64,000 nucleotides of DNA, taken from NCBI GenBank assembly GCA_902765215.1, contig CACWZA010000033.1, positions 1 to 64,000 on the forward strand, read 5' to 3'. Under the pieces are notes generated by a model, which worked only from the letters and a program-made list of their open reading frames with translations, searched no databases and was not told where the DNA came from. Of the stretch, positions 8,541 through 18,530 are shown piece after piece. Position numbers and translations under genes: made by a program. Within the stretch, counting starts at the first letter, position 1, and each line of letters starts with the position of its first letter. This DNA is from an uncultured bacterium (lineage in GTDB: Bacteria > Cyanobacteriota > Vampirovibrionia > Gastranaerophilales > Gastranaerophilaceae).

Positions 8541-8569
8541 CTCAAGAATCTCATTCTTGAGTTTTTTTT
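8541..8569 (+). terminator. Terminator-like hairpin upstream of cysS
   Basis: ctcaagaat / attcttgag with a 3-base loop and eight T's, oriented on the plus strand about 65 bases before the cysS start. No plus-strand gene lies upstream for 5 kb except the 205-aa gene with its own terminator. So it either insulates cysS or attenuates a leader transcript. Bases 8309-8540 are AT-rich with no gene and no T-box consensus; they contain one ggggtaaat motif at 8368-8376. Confidence 0.7.
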
Positions 8570-8635
8570 AGCACGCGCAGTCGGGTGTATATATATTATA
8601 TTTGGGGTATAATGAGCAAGGAAAGAGGGAACGAC

Positions 8636-10006
8636 ATGAAACTATTTAACTCATATTCAAACAAAGTAGAAGATTTTAAACCGATAGAAGATAACAAAGT
8701 GAAAATGTATGTCTGCGGGCCTACCGTGTATGACTATGCTCACCTCGGGCATGCCAGATGTTATATTACATGGGATGTATTATACAGATATCTGAAATTC
8801 AGAGGGTATGATGTAACATACTGCCGTAATGTAACTGATGTTGATGACAAAATATTGAAGAAAGCGGAAAAGGAAGGGAAAACTCCTGAGGAAGTTTCTC
8901 AGTATTGGTACAAGCAGTTCACTAATTCTATGAATGCTCTGAATAACCTTCGCCCTGATATAGAACCGTTTGCAACAAAAACTTTGGGCGAAATGATTTC
9001 AATAGTTAAAGATTTAATCGCTAAAGGTTATGCTTATGAGGCTAACGGCGATGTGTATTTCAGAGTGAAAAAGTTCCCGAATTACGGCATGCTTTCAAAA
9101 CAGCCTATTGATAAGCTAGAAAGCGGTGCGAGAATTGAAGTTGGAGAACAAAAAGAGGATCCTCTTGACTTTGCACTCTGGAAAAAAGACGAAAAATTCG
9201 GTTATAACTCCCCTTGGGGTGTAGGCCGTCCGGGGTGGCATATAGAATGTTCCGCTATGAGCAGAAAATATTTGGGAAAAACAATAGATATCCATGCAGG
9301 CGGGGCTGATTTAATCTTCCCTCACCACGAAAATGAAATTGCACAATCTGAGTGTGCAAACGGCTGCAAGTTTGTTAACTATTGGCTCCACAATGGGTTT
9401 GTAACTATTAATAAAGAAAAAATGTCAAAATCGTTAGGTAATTTCTTAACGATTGATGATATGTTAAAGAACTATGATGCAAACACAATAAGGTTCTTTA
9501 TCCTTACAAACCATTATCGTATGCCTGTTGAGTTTTCTGATGAAGCACTTCAGTCAGCACAGGCAGGGGTAAAACGACTGGTTAATACCAAAGGTAAAAT
9601 TGACGAAAACTTTGATATTACAACCACAGAGGAATATAAGGCATTTGTGGAAGCGATGGATAATGATTTGAATACATCTAAAGCGCTTGCCGTTTTATTT
9701 GATTTGGTTACAAAATCAAACAAAGGTGTTGAAGGTGCTTACACTACGCTTTATAAACTTGCTGAAACTTTAGGGTTTACTCCTGAAAAAGCAACACTTT
9801 CTGATGAAGAATTAAAAGAAGTTATTTCAAAAGTAAACGAAAAAACAGGAAAGTCTTATTCTTCAATGGAAGAACTCATTGAGGACAGAAAACAGGCAAG
9901 AGCCGAAAAGAACTGGGATTTGGCTGACAAGTTAAGAATTGCCCTCGATGAAGCGGGGATAATTCTTAAAGATTCCAAAGACGGCACAACCTGGGAATTG
10001 AAGTAA
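8636..10006 (+). CDS. cysS: Cysteinyl-tRNA synthetase
   Basis: Charges tRNA-Cys. The ATG at 8636 (MKLFNSYSNK) is preferred over upstream GTG/ATG codons because gaggga lies 6-11 bases before it; this gives 456 residues, the family length. Class I signatures are the zinc ligand C27 in CGPTVYDYAHLGHA with the HIGH motif as HLGH, and KMSKS in EKMSKSLGNF near residue 267. The substrate and zinc region GWHIECSAMS ... HHENEIAQSE is intact. Followed after 28 bases by the SpoIID-domain gene. Confidence 0.97.
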   Translation: MKLFNSYSNKVEDFKPIEDNKVKMYVCGPTVYDYAHLGHARCYITWDVLYRYLKFRGYDVTYCRNVTDVDDKILKKAEKEGKTPEEVSQYWYKQFTNSMNALNNLRPDIEPFATKTLGEMISIVKDLIAKGYAYEANGDVYFRVKKFPNYGMLSKQPIDKLESGARIEVGEQKEDPLDFALWKKDEKFGYNSPWGVGRPGWHIECSAMSRKYLGKTIDIHAGGADLIFPHHENEIAQSECANGCKFVNYWLHNGFVTINKEKMSKSLGNFLTIDDMLKNYDANTIRFFILTNHYRMPVEFSDEALQSAQAGVKRLVNTKGKIDENFDITTTEEYKAFVEAMDNDLNTSKALAVLFDLVTKSNKGVEGAYTTLYKLAETLGFTPEKATLSDEELKEVISKVNEKTGKSYSSMEELIEDRKQARAEKNWDLADKLRIALDEAGIILKDSKDGTTWELK

Positions 10007-10034
10007 TAAAAAGCGGTTTTTAATTGGTCAAAAT

Positions 10035-11732
10035 ATGAAGAAAACTTTATTAAAATTATTTATACCATTTGTAATTTTATGCGGTGTAATTGCGGTGGTT
10101 TACCCGATACCGTCATACAGTTATCCTTCAAATGCAATGGTAAAAGTCGGGATAATGGACGAAAATTACAGAACGGTTGAAAAGACTGAGGTTACTGTTT
10201 ACGGTACGGAACAAATGACAGTTACTGATATGAGAAACAAAGATGAAGTTTTGTCTGTTGAAAGCGGAAAATATCTAACTATAAGACGAACTGACGGCGA
10301 ATATATTTTGTCTTATACGGATACCGAAACGGGTGAAACAGTAGAAAATTCTCTCAGGCATGATTTTTCTCTGAACTGTGCTAACGGGGTAATCGGGATA
10401 AAAGATTTTATTCGTGGTGGCAAACCTGCTATGTACCGTGGGGAACTCAGACTGATATCGTGTCCGAATAAACACAATGTGTTTTATTTGGTAAATTGCT
10501 TAGATGTAGAGTATTACCTGAAAGGGGTTGTTCCTTGTGAAATGCCCGTTACTTTCGGGCTTGAAGCGCTTAAAGCACAGGCTGTTGCTGCGAGGGTATA
10601 TTCTCTGACTCCCCGTACAAAAATGTCAAGAGCTTATGATGTTGTAGACAGTGTTGCAAGTCAGGTCTATTACGGTTATAACAGAGAATCTGATATAGCA
10701 AATAAAGCGATTGATGAAACACATGGAATAGTTGCACTTTATAATGACGATATGATTATAGCGGTATTTTCTTCTACGGCGGGCGGTTATACGGAATCAT
10801 ATTCGGAAACTTTTTCCGATCCGATAACTATGCAATTCCCGTCACCTGAGAAAGGATATCTGGTTGCAAAGCCTGATTTACCTGATTTCAAACCGCTTGA
10901 TAATGAAGAAGATGCATATAAATTTTATTCTACAAAACCATTGTCTTATGATATCCATTCACCGCTTTATCGCTGGACAAGAAAATGGACAAAGGAGGAA
11001 CTTCAGAATGTTCTGAAGAATAATCTTGTTGTTCAGTCAAAGACAGGGTTTGTTGAACCGCGTCTTACTAATGCGAATGATTTTGGTGAGTTAAAAAGTA
11101 TAAAAGTATCTCAAAGAGGGGTTTCGGGAAAAGCTGTTTTTATGGAGATAGAAACGGATAAAACAATTTATACTGTTGGTAAAGAACTGGTTATTCGCCG
11201 TTTATTCACAAAAGACGGTAAGGCTTTGCCGAGTGCAAATGTAGTGTTTAAGCGTAAATATAAAGGGCAGGACTCTGATGATAAATGGGATGAAATAATC
11301 GCTTATGGCGGTGGTTTTGGGCATGGGTGCGGATTGAGCCAATACGGTGCGATGTATATGGCGAAAGATTGCAAAATGTCTTTTGATACTATTCTCAAAC
11401 ATTATTATAACGGTATCTGCCTTGGAACAAGACCGTTTGAACTAAGTATGCATTATGTTCCGCAAACCTTTTATATGCCTTCTAAAACGGCGATACTTGT
11501 TATCCCGAATAAGCACGATATGAACAATTTACAGATAAAAGTTGATGAAGAAATTATCAATCTCGATTTGAGTAAATTTAAACATAACAGCAGGGTTGAA
11601 CTTGATATTTCACAATATCTTAAACCAAAACGACTTAATACGGTTACATTCACTCCGCCTTGTCAAAATAAAATGGATACACGCAGGTTTGATAAAATAA
11701 GACCGATTAAGATGTATATAAAACTCGGCTGA
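10035..11732 (+). CDS. SpoIID/LytB-domain protein (putative peptidoglycan-acting, exported)
   Basis: 565 residues with an N-terminal membrane/signal segment (residues 4-25, hydrophobic). The SpoIID core begins near residue 155: VEYYLKGVVPCEM, then LEALKAQAVAARVYSL. It ends with GGFGHGCGLSQYGA near residue 430, all family hallmarks. SpoIID proteins are lytic transglycosylases that cut denuded glycan strands. Non-sporulating bacteria, including cyanobacterial lineages, carry homologues thought to remodel septal wall. The N-terminal ~120 residues (SPOR-like or beta-rich, MVKVGIMDENYRTVEKTEV) and the C-terminal beta domain are extra. It is probably in an operon with cysS and the kinase. Confidence 0.88.
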   Translation: MKKTLLKLFIPFVILCGVIAVVYPIPSYSYPSNAMVKVGIMDENYRTVEKTEVTVYGTEQMTVTDMRNKDEVLSVESGKYLTIRRTDGEYILSYTDTETGETVENSLRHDFSLNCANGVIGIKDFIRGGKPAMYRGELRLISCPNKHNVFYLVNCLDVEYYLKGVVPCEMPVTFGLEALKAQAVAARVYSLTPRTKMSRAYDVVDSVASQVYYGYNRESDIANKAIDETHGIVALYNDDMIIAVFSSTAGGYTESYSETFSDPITMQFPSPEKGYLVAKPDLPDFKPLDNEEDAYKFYSTKPLSYDIHSPLYRWTRKWTKEELQNVLKNNLVVQSKTGFVEPRLTNANDFGELKSIKVSQRGVSGKAVFMEIETDKTIYTVGKELVIRRLFTKDGKALPSANVVFKRKYKGQDSDDKWDEIIAYGGGFGHGCGLSQYGAMYMAKDCKMSFDTILKHYYNGICLGTRPFELSMHYVPQTFYMPSKTAILVIPNKHDMNNLQIKVDEEIINLDLSKFKHNSRVELDISQYLKPKRLNTVTFTPPCQNKMDTRRFDKIRPIKMYIKLG

Positions 11733-11790
11733 TAAATAATTTACCCGTAATAAAAAATATGATAATATATAGAAAAATTGAGAGGGAATT

Positions 11791-12309
11791 ATGGCAGACA
11801 GAATTATAATATTTTCAGGTAAGCAATATTCGGGGAAAGATACGGCAGGCAAGATTTTACTTGAGGCAATGCCAAATTTTCACAGATGTGCAATGGGAGA
11901 TATTATAAAGCTTGAGTACGGCAGACAACATAATCTCACCTATGAAGAAATTGAGAAGAATAAATCGCAGTACAGAGCAGGTCTTATTGAGCTTGGTAAC
12001 TGGGGCAGAAGTCAATCGCCCGATTACTGGCTGGAAAAAATTATTGAATCAGAAGGAAATATTATTGTAACCGATGTCCGTGTTCAGCATGAATATGATG
12101 TATTTAAAAATGCTGGAGCAATCACGATAAGAATAGAAGCGGACAGAAAAACGCGCTCGGAAAGAGGGGAGCTTATCGGCGAAAATGATGTGACGGAAGT
12201 CGGCTTAGACCATATAACAGACTGGGATTACATAATAGAAAACAATTCTGATTATGAAAGTTTTAAAAAGGCTGTTTTGGAAGTGGTTGAAAAAATAAAA
12301 CTTTTGTAA
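11791..12309 (+). CDS. P-loop kinase resembling animal-type phosphomevalonate kinase
   Basis: 172 residues. A P-loop GKQYSGKDT (residues 10-18) starts the protein. The C-terminal EVGLDHITDWDYIIEN (residues 136-151) matches the GLDN..DFDWVIEN signature that I recall from animal phosphomevalonate kinase (P-mevalo_kinase family), as do the IVTDVRVQHEYDVFKNAGA stretch and the RSERGE lid. The family is rare in bacteria, which normally use a GHMP-type phosphomevalonate kinase or the MEP pathway. The substrate is therefore uncertain and a nucleoside-monophosphate kinase role is possible. A ribosome site (gaggga) precedes the ATG. Confidence 0.75.
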   Translation: MADRIIIFSGKQYSGKDTAGKILLEAMPNFHRCAMGDIIKLEYGRQHNLTYEEIEKNKSQYRAGLIELGNWGRSQSPDYWLEKIIESEGNIIVTDVRVQHEYDVFKNAGAITIRIEADRKTRSERGELIGENDVTEVGLDHITDWDYIIENNSDYESFKKAVLEVVEKIKLL

Positions 12310-12345
12310 TCTTCAGCATAACAACTCTTTTATACATTTACCCCT

Positions 12346-15300
12346 CTAGTTTATCCACTTGAAGCTTTTGACGAAATCTTCACCGTTTACATCACCTAAG
12401 ATTTCAACCATAAATCTGCGGGTTGATCTGTTAGAAAGTTCTATCCCAGGTATTTTGTTCAGATCGTTGACAAGTTGGTTGTTGGCATCGAGTGATATCC
12501 CCGGTATTTTATTAAACAGGGTATTGAGTGAAATGTTCCCTGCTGCCCCAAGTATGGTAGAAACTTTTCTTGATAACTGACCGTAAACATGCATATCTGC
12601 TATTTGGGTGTAAAGGTTAAGACTGCCGATGAGATACAGACTCATATTTTTACCGATAGTTCTGATTTCAAGAGTTTTTGCAACCCCGTCTTTCAGTCTT
12701 ATTCTTCCGTCTATACTCTTAAATTCGCCCGTTCGCATAGGGGTAATAATATCAATGATACTGTTCATTGTTAACCCTGTTATTCCGCCTTTGATTAAAT
12801 TACCTGCTCTCAAGAGATATTCAAGTGAGCCGAGTTTTGGCATACGGCCTTTTACAACATTAAAACTTCCGTATCCGCTGAGAGTTGTCAATCTTGTTTT
12901 GTCGTTTGTTGCGTTACAGCTCAATTCAATATGACCTGTCAAAGAACCGTAAATCTGGTTAGGCAAATCGAATAACGCAATACAAAGTTCGTTTGCGTTT
13001 ACACCCTTAGAATCAAGTTCCATCTGCATAAAGTTGTTTAAGAGGTTATATTTTATTTTTCCGTTCATCCTTCCGCTTGCCATGTTGAATTTGAACGAAT
13101 CAACAGACAGGTGCATTCTGTCGTTCAGTGAGCAGACGGCCTCTAAACCTGATGCTTTTATGTTTTTAACCAGTATGTTTCCTGCTCTGATTTTGACATT
13201 ATTGAATAGGAGTGAATTCATAATTTCACTTCCCATAACATCTGCATCGGGTGCAATTGCTGATGAAAACCCTTTGAGTTCCATTTGTTTAAACTGGTTA
13301 ATTGTGTTGTTTAAGTCTAAATCATTAATATAAATATCCGCTCCGTTAATTCTGTATGGCGGGTTAAAATTGTTTTTAACGGTTGCATTGACCATTATAT
13401 AGTTATCAAGCACCGTACCTTTTGTTGTTACCTGAATATTATCAGGTTTGAAATCGATAGCTAAATCTTTTACGGAAGTATTTAAATAAGGCATTTCCAT
13501 ATTGTTTGCATAAAATTTTCCGATTATTTTCGGTCTGTTTGAAGTGCCGTTTATCCTCAAATCGGAAGTAAAGTTTCCGCTCTTTATGGTCGGTCGTTTA
13601 AAGATAATATTGAAGAAGTTTGCGTTGGCAGGGTTTTCCGTTTTAACGATAAGGTTTTTAAGTGCGTAGATTTTTCCCATACTTTTAATTTGTCCTTTGA
13701 TAGACAGCATAGGAACTTCGTTTTGTTTATTGTTTTGAGAAGAAATAACTTTGCTGTATTTAAACTTATTCAGTTTTATCCAGCCCGAGTTTTCAAGGTC
13801 AGCATCAACATTCACAGTTATAGGGTTTAAATTATCGCCGACGGTCGCTCCCATATAATAGATACTTGAATTTTTTTCAAGTTTTATATTTGACTTGATA
13901 TGATTGTGATTTTTGTTTCCGATTATTTGAGTGTTACATAAAATATCACCGTTCAGTTTTACAGGATAAATATTGTTTGAGTTGAAATATTTATCACATA
14001 CTTTTTGGACAAGTTTTGAGTTGATGTTTATATCATATTGAGGATTTGTATAGATATTATTAACCTTTCCGAAGATAAGAATAGGCATTGTATCCATCAG
14101 ACAGTTAAACTTACTCAAAGTCATTTGGTTATTTTTAACATTTATGTTTCCGCCTAAAATATGGAGCGGGATATTAACAATTTCTTTTCCCTGTGTGAGT
14201 TTGTATTCCAGTTGGGTTTCTCTGACATTTATTCCTGCATCAATTCGGTTATTTCTTGCTCTTGCAAATATAGTTGCCGTTCCGGATTTGAAGTTTGTTT
14301 TGTTCAGTTCTTTTTGGATATCGGAAGGTAATATTTTTGCCTTTGTTATCAGATTAATAATAGTCAGGTCTAAATCTTTACAGTTGAAGTTTCCGTTAAC
14401 TCTCGCTTTTGAAAAATTAAGTGTTTTATCTCCTATATTTTTGGCTGAGAAGTTAAGGTTAAACGGGTTTTGTTTAATGATACCGTTAAGGTTTGAAACT
14501 GTTAAGTTAGAATTGTTCAGGGTTATTTTACCTGATGAAATTTTTCCGTGCTTAACAGGTCTGTTGTCTTTCATTACCTCAATAAGCGCATCAATTCCGC
14601 CGATTTCTACATTGTGGATATCACCCTTGTAGTGTGCGTTCAGTTTTATAAAGAGCGGGTCTAAATATTTTAGTTTATCAGGGTCAAGCTCATTCACTTT
14701 TATTCTTGGTGAAACAATTTTTATATCTGCAAGATTATCCTTAATAGAACCTGTTATTTTTGATTTTGAGGCAGATGATATCATAGCCTTCAGGTCTAAA
14801 TCACAGTCTTTTTTGTTATAATTTATAATCCCGTCAATTCCGCTTACAGGTATTCCCTCAAGTTTCAGAGAGTTGTTTAATAATTTTATTGAGCCTGAAG
14901 GGAAAACATTTTCATTTATTTTTAAGTCGTTTATATCTAATAATTTACCGCGTAAATTCAGATTGAAATCAGTTTTGCCCTGAGCATTTGTGATATTCGG
15001 CACCATCTTTGCTATATCCTCAAGCATTGGTGATGTTGTGAGGATAGTGAGTAAATCGCTCAGGTTTTGATTATTTGCAACGACTTTAAAATCTAAATCG
15101 CCAAACAAAGTACACACCCCGTCAATGGTTGCAGGCTGCCCGTGAAGTACCCCTGTATTGTTTACGAAATGAGCGTTTTGGTTATTGAAATTAAGATTTC
15201 CGCTTGCGTGTTCCAGTTTGAGATTATTAATTTCTAAGAATCTTGCTGAGGTATCAACAAAGTTGAAGTCGCCCCAAATATGAGGATCTTTTTTTGTACC

Positions 15301-16746
15301 CTCAATTTTTATATCAACATTTCCCGTTCCTTCAACATCCATAATCGGAACAGGGCCTATCATAAAGCAAAATACTTCGTGGATAGGGTTAAGTGCAAAT
15401 TCTGCCGCTGCCAGACTGACTGATTTTGAGCTTCTGACTTTGAGGTGGGCATATTTGTCCCCATAAATCATTATGTCGCCCGATACATATACAACTTCCC
15501 TTCCGCCTGCAGGAACAATAACATCTAACAGAATTTTTTTACCGACAAAATCAATATTAATATTTGCGCCCGATACGGCATTCGGGATAGGTCTTATCAG
15601 TATTCCGTCAGTAACCTTTATATTACCTGTAATATCAGGTTCGGGGAATTTGCCTTTTATGTTCAGATATCCGTAAATATTTCCATAGAAAGGATATTCT
15701 TTCAGTTTAGGGATATTTATATCAGGGGTAATAATCGGCGGTAACATCAGTGCCCCGATTCTTATATCTGATTTATCAAGGTTTACTTTCATATTTATCC
15801 ATGGGGTTTTTGAAAAAACGTTTTTTATTAAACCGCTTGCTTCAGCTTTCACCCCGTTTCCTTCTGCCGTAAATTCTTTTATTCTGAAAGAGTTTTCGCC
15901 TATTTTGTATTTTGAGTTTATGCTGAATTTGTCAGGCATGATTACAGAATAATACGGGTTTTTAAACTGAACTTTCACCCCGTCAAGTTCACCCTTCATC
16001 GATTTTGTATCTGTATGCAGGTCTATAATCCCGTCTAATAAAGTTATTTCACTGTATATACAGCGGTGAATTAAATCAGAGAACGGACTGAGTTCCATAT
16101 CATTAATATCTATTTTGAATTTTGTTCTTTTTAAATTTTTGCTGTGAGGGAAGTTTATATCAAAATCGGCCGTTGAAATATGTCCGTTAAAGTCGCAGTT
16201 TGTCTTGCCATGGAAGATAAACGATTTTCTTGTGTTTTTGAAATAGAGATTTTTACCGTTTATTTGGTATTTGTTGTTTGGTGATATTTCATCAATACTT
16301 ATCCCCAAAGAAAGAATTTTTATGCGCTTTATTTTGGCTTTAATATCAAGATTTTTGCTTAAATCTATATCAATCGGGTAATCTCCGAGGTAGAGTTTAT
16401 CTTTCAGCTGAGAGTTTACGGTTATGTTTTTGCTCTCAAAACTGTTTATGTGTATTCTTCCCGATATCAGAGGTAAAAGTCTTATATTGAGTTTTGGTTT
16501 TACCAGTTCTAAAGCGACAGAATTATCTTTATTTAATAATCTGATATCATCGGCTTTAAGTTTAATATTTGGGATAATTCCCGTTTTTAATCTCGGGTTT
16601 TTTACTTCAAGATTAATCTTTGCGGTTGATTTAACCATATCAAGTACGGGCTCTGATAAAAACCTGAAACCGAGCGGTATAATCAAAAGCCATATAAAAT
16701 AAAAAATTATAACCGAATATATATATTTGCCGTACTTATTTAACAT
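12346..16746 (-). CDS. Giant AsmA/TamB-like envelope protein
   Basis: 1466 residues. A single N-terminal membrane helix (residues 8-30) is followed by repetitive beta-rich sequence with the AsmA-type opening (INLEVKNPRLKTGIIPNIKLKADDI) and a C-terminal AsmA-like region (GRIRLKDGVAKTLEIRTIGKNMSLYLIGSLNL, then ILGDVNGEDFVKSFKWIN at the end). Such proteins form long hydrophobic grooves that bridge the periplasm and are thought to carry phospholipid to the outer membrane. This agrees with a two-membrane cell. No partner TamA lies next to it. No Shine-Dalgarno is visible before the ATG. Confidence 0.85.
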   Translation of the reverse strand: MLNKYGKYIYSVIIFYFIWLLIIPLGFRFLSEPVLDMVKSTAKINLEVKNPRLKTGIIPNIKLKADDIRLLNKDNSVALELVKPKLNIRLLPLISGRIHINSFESKNITVNSQLKDKLYLGDYPIDIDLSKNLDIKAKIKRIKILSLGISIDEISPNNKYQINGKNLYFKNTRKSFIFHGKTNCDFNGHISTADFDINFPHSKNLKRTKFKIDINDMELSPFSDLIHRCIYSEITLLDGIIDLHTDTKSMKGELDGVKVQFKNPYYSVIMPDKFSINSKYKIGENSFRIKEFTAEGNGVKAEASGLIKNVFSKTPWINMKVNLDKSDIRIGALMLPPIITPDINIPKLKEYPFYGNIYGYLNIKGKFPEPDITGNIKVTDGILIRPIPNAVSGANINIDFVGKKILLDVIVPAGGREVVYVSGDIMIYGDKYAHLKVRSSKSVSLAAAEFALNPIHEVFCFMIGPVPIMDVEGTGNVDIKIEGTKKDPHIWGDFNFVDTSARFLEINNLKLEHASGNLNFNNQNAHFVNNTGVLHGQPATIDGVCTLFGDLDFKVVANNQNLSDLLTILTTSPMLEDIAKMVPNITNAQGKTDFNLNLRGKLLDINDLKINENVFPSGSIKLLNNSLKLEGIPVSGIDGIINYNKKDCDLDLKAMISSASKSKITGSIKDNLADIKIVSPRIKVNELDPDKLKYLDPLFIKLNAHYKGDIHNVEIGGIDALIEVMKDNRPVKHGKISSGKITLNNSNLTVSNLNGIIKQNPFNLNFSAKNIGDKTLNFSKARVNGNFNCKDLDLTIINLITKAKILPSDIQKELNKTNFKSGTATIFARARNNRIDAGINVRETQLEYKLTQGKEIVNIPLHILGGNINVKNNQMTLSKFNCLMDTMPILIFGKVNNIYTNPQYDININSKLVQKVCDKYFNSNNIYPVKLNGDILCNTQIIGNKNHNHIKSNIKLEKNSSIYYMGATVGDNLNPITVNVDADLENSGWIKLNKFKYSKVISSQNNKQNEVPMLSIKGQIKSMGKIYALKNLIVKTENPANANFFNIIFKRPTIKSGNFTSDLRINGTSNRPKIIGKFYANNMEMPYLNTSVKDLAIDFKPDNIQVTTKGTVLDNYIMVNATVKNNFNPPYRINGADIYINDLDLNNTINQFKQMELKGFSSAIAPDADVMGSEIMNSLLFNNVKIRAGNILVKNIKASGLEAVCSLNDRMHLSVDSFKFNMASGRMNGKIKYNLLNNFMQMELDSKGVNANELCIALFDLPNQIYGSLTGHIELSCNATNDKTRLTTLSGYGSFNVVKGRMPKLGSLEYLLRAGNLIKGGITGLTMNSIIDIITPMRTGEFKSIDGRIRLKDGVAKTLEIRTIGKNMSLYLIGSLNLYTQIADMHVYGQLSRKVSTILGAAGNISLNTLFNKIPGISLDANNQLVNDLNKIPGIELSNRSTRRFMVEILGDVNGEDFVKSFKWIN

Positions 16747-16852
16747 TATTTTTAATCTTGATTATTCTATAATTATACGGCGAAAAATGTTATAGTACAA
16801 ATATTTAACAAAGATTTTTATAAAGTGTTTATATGCTTTATTGCTTTGATTT

Positions 16853-18454
16853 TTATTGTTTGTTATGAGTTTTTATGTGGTATCTGGCGCGGTTTTCTAA
16901 CTGTTTTCTTCTTATTGAGTCCAGTTTTTTGTTGAGTTCTTTGAGTTTATCCTGAAGGAGTGAAAGATAACTTTCTAAATTTGAGTTCTGAAGATATTTA
17001 TTGTCGTAATAATATAATTTTTGGTCGTAGTGGTTGAATTTGTCGTTCAAATCTTTTATTTTCAATCTCAACAGTTTATTGTCAAGGATATAGAAAGAAT
17101 TTTCAATCTTGTCTCCATTCATAACCAAAATTTGTGTAGCTGTTTTGTCGTGCACCTTCGGGTAACTGAGTCTTAAATCGTGTCCGTCAGGAGTGATATT
17201 GTCAAACTTTACGGCCGTTGAAGATAGTTTGGTTGAAATACCGTTTTCTGTTTTGAATTTCCTGCTTTTATGCGGTTTTCTTAAATATTTTCTCATCTTT
17301 TTCCGGTATTTTTCAAAGTTTGAATGAATATCATCAAGCAGTTCACTGTATTGGTCTAATGTTGCCGTATCGTGGTTTGATTTTATAAGTTTTATTTCTT
17401 CTTTTTTATCAAACCAGCCCTGAGTATGTTCTATGAATTTTCCCATTTCTTCGTTTAAACAGGTAAGGTATACAGGCAGATTAGATTCATCAATTTCTTT
17501 TTGGGTATAATAATCGGGTTTTATATATATGCGGTATCCTGAGTTTTCTGATTTTACATATTTACTCGGATAATTTTTCTGAACAGTTTTTTTGTCATTT
17601 GAAATAACAAATTTTATTTCGTTACCGCCGGTATCGGTTACGGTTATTGCTGTCTGAGGGTTGTTTCTGTATGAAGTCTGGAAAAGACTGACAGATTCCC
17701 CGTTCGGGCCAATGTTTTTAAACCCGAATTTGTTTGCTACCGGTTGAGGATCGTAGTTTTGGTAAGATTTTTTAACCTCCCATTTTGTACGGCAGTCTTT
17801 TATTCCTTTATAAAGCTCCTGAGTATATTTTAGTTTTTCGTTGATTGATTTAATCAGTTCTTCTTCTTTTTGTCCTATGAATCCTGAATTTTTTATATCT
17901 GTATTTTGTTTTGTACTGTGTAAAATCTTGTTGAGTCCTGTGATTTTATCAGAGGTGGTTCTGTCAGGAATATATGGCTGCGGGGTTTTTGCGGGTGCAA
18001 ATTCTCTTTTTGCATCATACAGTTTACCGCTCACAAAATCGAGAACCCTGCCCATTTCATCTTCTGTGCTTAAACCCGAGAAATTACCTGAAAGGTAATA
18101 TTTATCATTCTTATCGTTGACACTAAAATGCCTGAGTATTTTGTCACTGTCCGGTTTTGATATATCAAACCCTAAATATCCCTCATCAGCAGAAAACACT
18201 CTGTAATCATACTCGTTATCGGATACTAAAACACCCTCTTTTATATCCTTGCCGATTTGTTTAAACCCCATATTTTTCAGCTTTTGTTCATCTTGTGCTA
18301 ACACTTTTGTGTCGGTTTCCGTAAAAAATCGTTCTAATGCAAAAGAGGTGCTTTTTATCTGAGATTTCATGTATCTCTGTGCATAGTTTGATAATTTGCC
18401 GCACTTTCGCTGCAAAATAAGTGTGTTTACCGGTTTTATATTCATAGGACTCAT
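16853..18454 (-). CDS. Hypothetical protein with three related segments
   Basis: Not recognised. The open frame extends to 18592, but its first 46 codons lie in a structured repeat and are not credible. I place the start at the ATG at 18454 (MSPMNIKPVN); 18445 is also possible. The ~534-residue product seems to contain three diverged copies of one unit: FKQIGKDIKEGVLVSDNEYDYRV, then FKNIGPNGESVSLFQTSYRN, then FDNITPDGHDLRLSYPK. Each is followed by a short beta segment and a helix predicted by its heptad-like charges, the last being a coiled-coil-like tail (LQDKLKELNKKLDSIRRKQL). No signal peptide is clear. Confidence 0.65.
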   Translation of the reverse strand: MSPMNIKPVNTLILQRKCGKLSNYAQRYMKSQIKSTSFALERFFTETDTKVLAQDEQKLKNMGFKQIGKDIKEGVLVSDNEYDYRVFSADEGYLGFDISKPDSDKILRHFSVNDKNDKYYLSGNFSGLSTEDEMGRVLDFVSGKLYDAKREFAPAKTPQPYIPDRTTSDKITGLNKILHSTKQNTDIKNSGFIGQKEEELIKSINEKLKYTQELYKGIKDCRTKWEVKKSYQNYDPQPVANKFGFKNIGPNGESVSLFQTSYRNNPQTAITVTDTGGNEIKFVISNDKKTVQKNYPSKYVKSENSGYRIYIKPDYYTQKEIDESNLPVYLTCLNEEMGKFIEHTQGWFDKKEEIKLIKSNHDTATLDQYSELLDDIHSNFEKYRKKMRKYLRKPHKSRKFKTENGISTKLSSTAVKFDNITPDGHDLRLSYPKVHDKTATQILVMNGDKIENSFYILDNKLLRLKIKDLNDKFNHYDQKLYYYDNKYLQNSNLESYLSLLQDKLKELNKKLDSIRRKQLENRARYHIKTHNKQ

Positions 18455-18530
18455 ATCCCATATAAAAACCGTAAAAATATTTTTTTCGTGTGTGGGGGAG
18501 GGTAAATATATATCAATATAATTATATAAA

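Noticed and set aside
8309-8635. T-box or other riboswitch before cysS
   Set aside because: A terminator-like hairpin exists, but the conserved T-box sequence and stem I features are absent, and the leader from the nearest TATAAT would be very short.
12359-16702. Plus-strand frames antisense to the AsmA-like gene, some hydrophobic and up to 162 codons
   Set aside because: The sense gene is continuous for 1466 codons with clear family features; the hydrophobic look follows from reversed Asn/Lys/Ile codons.
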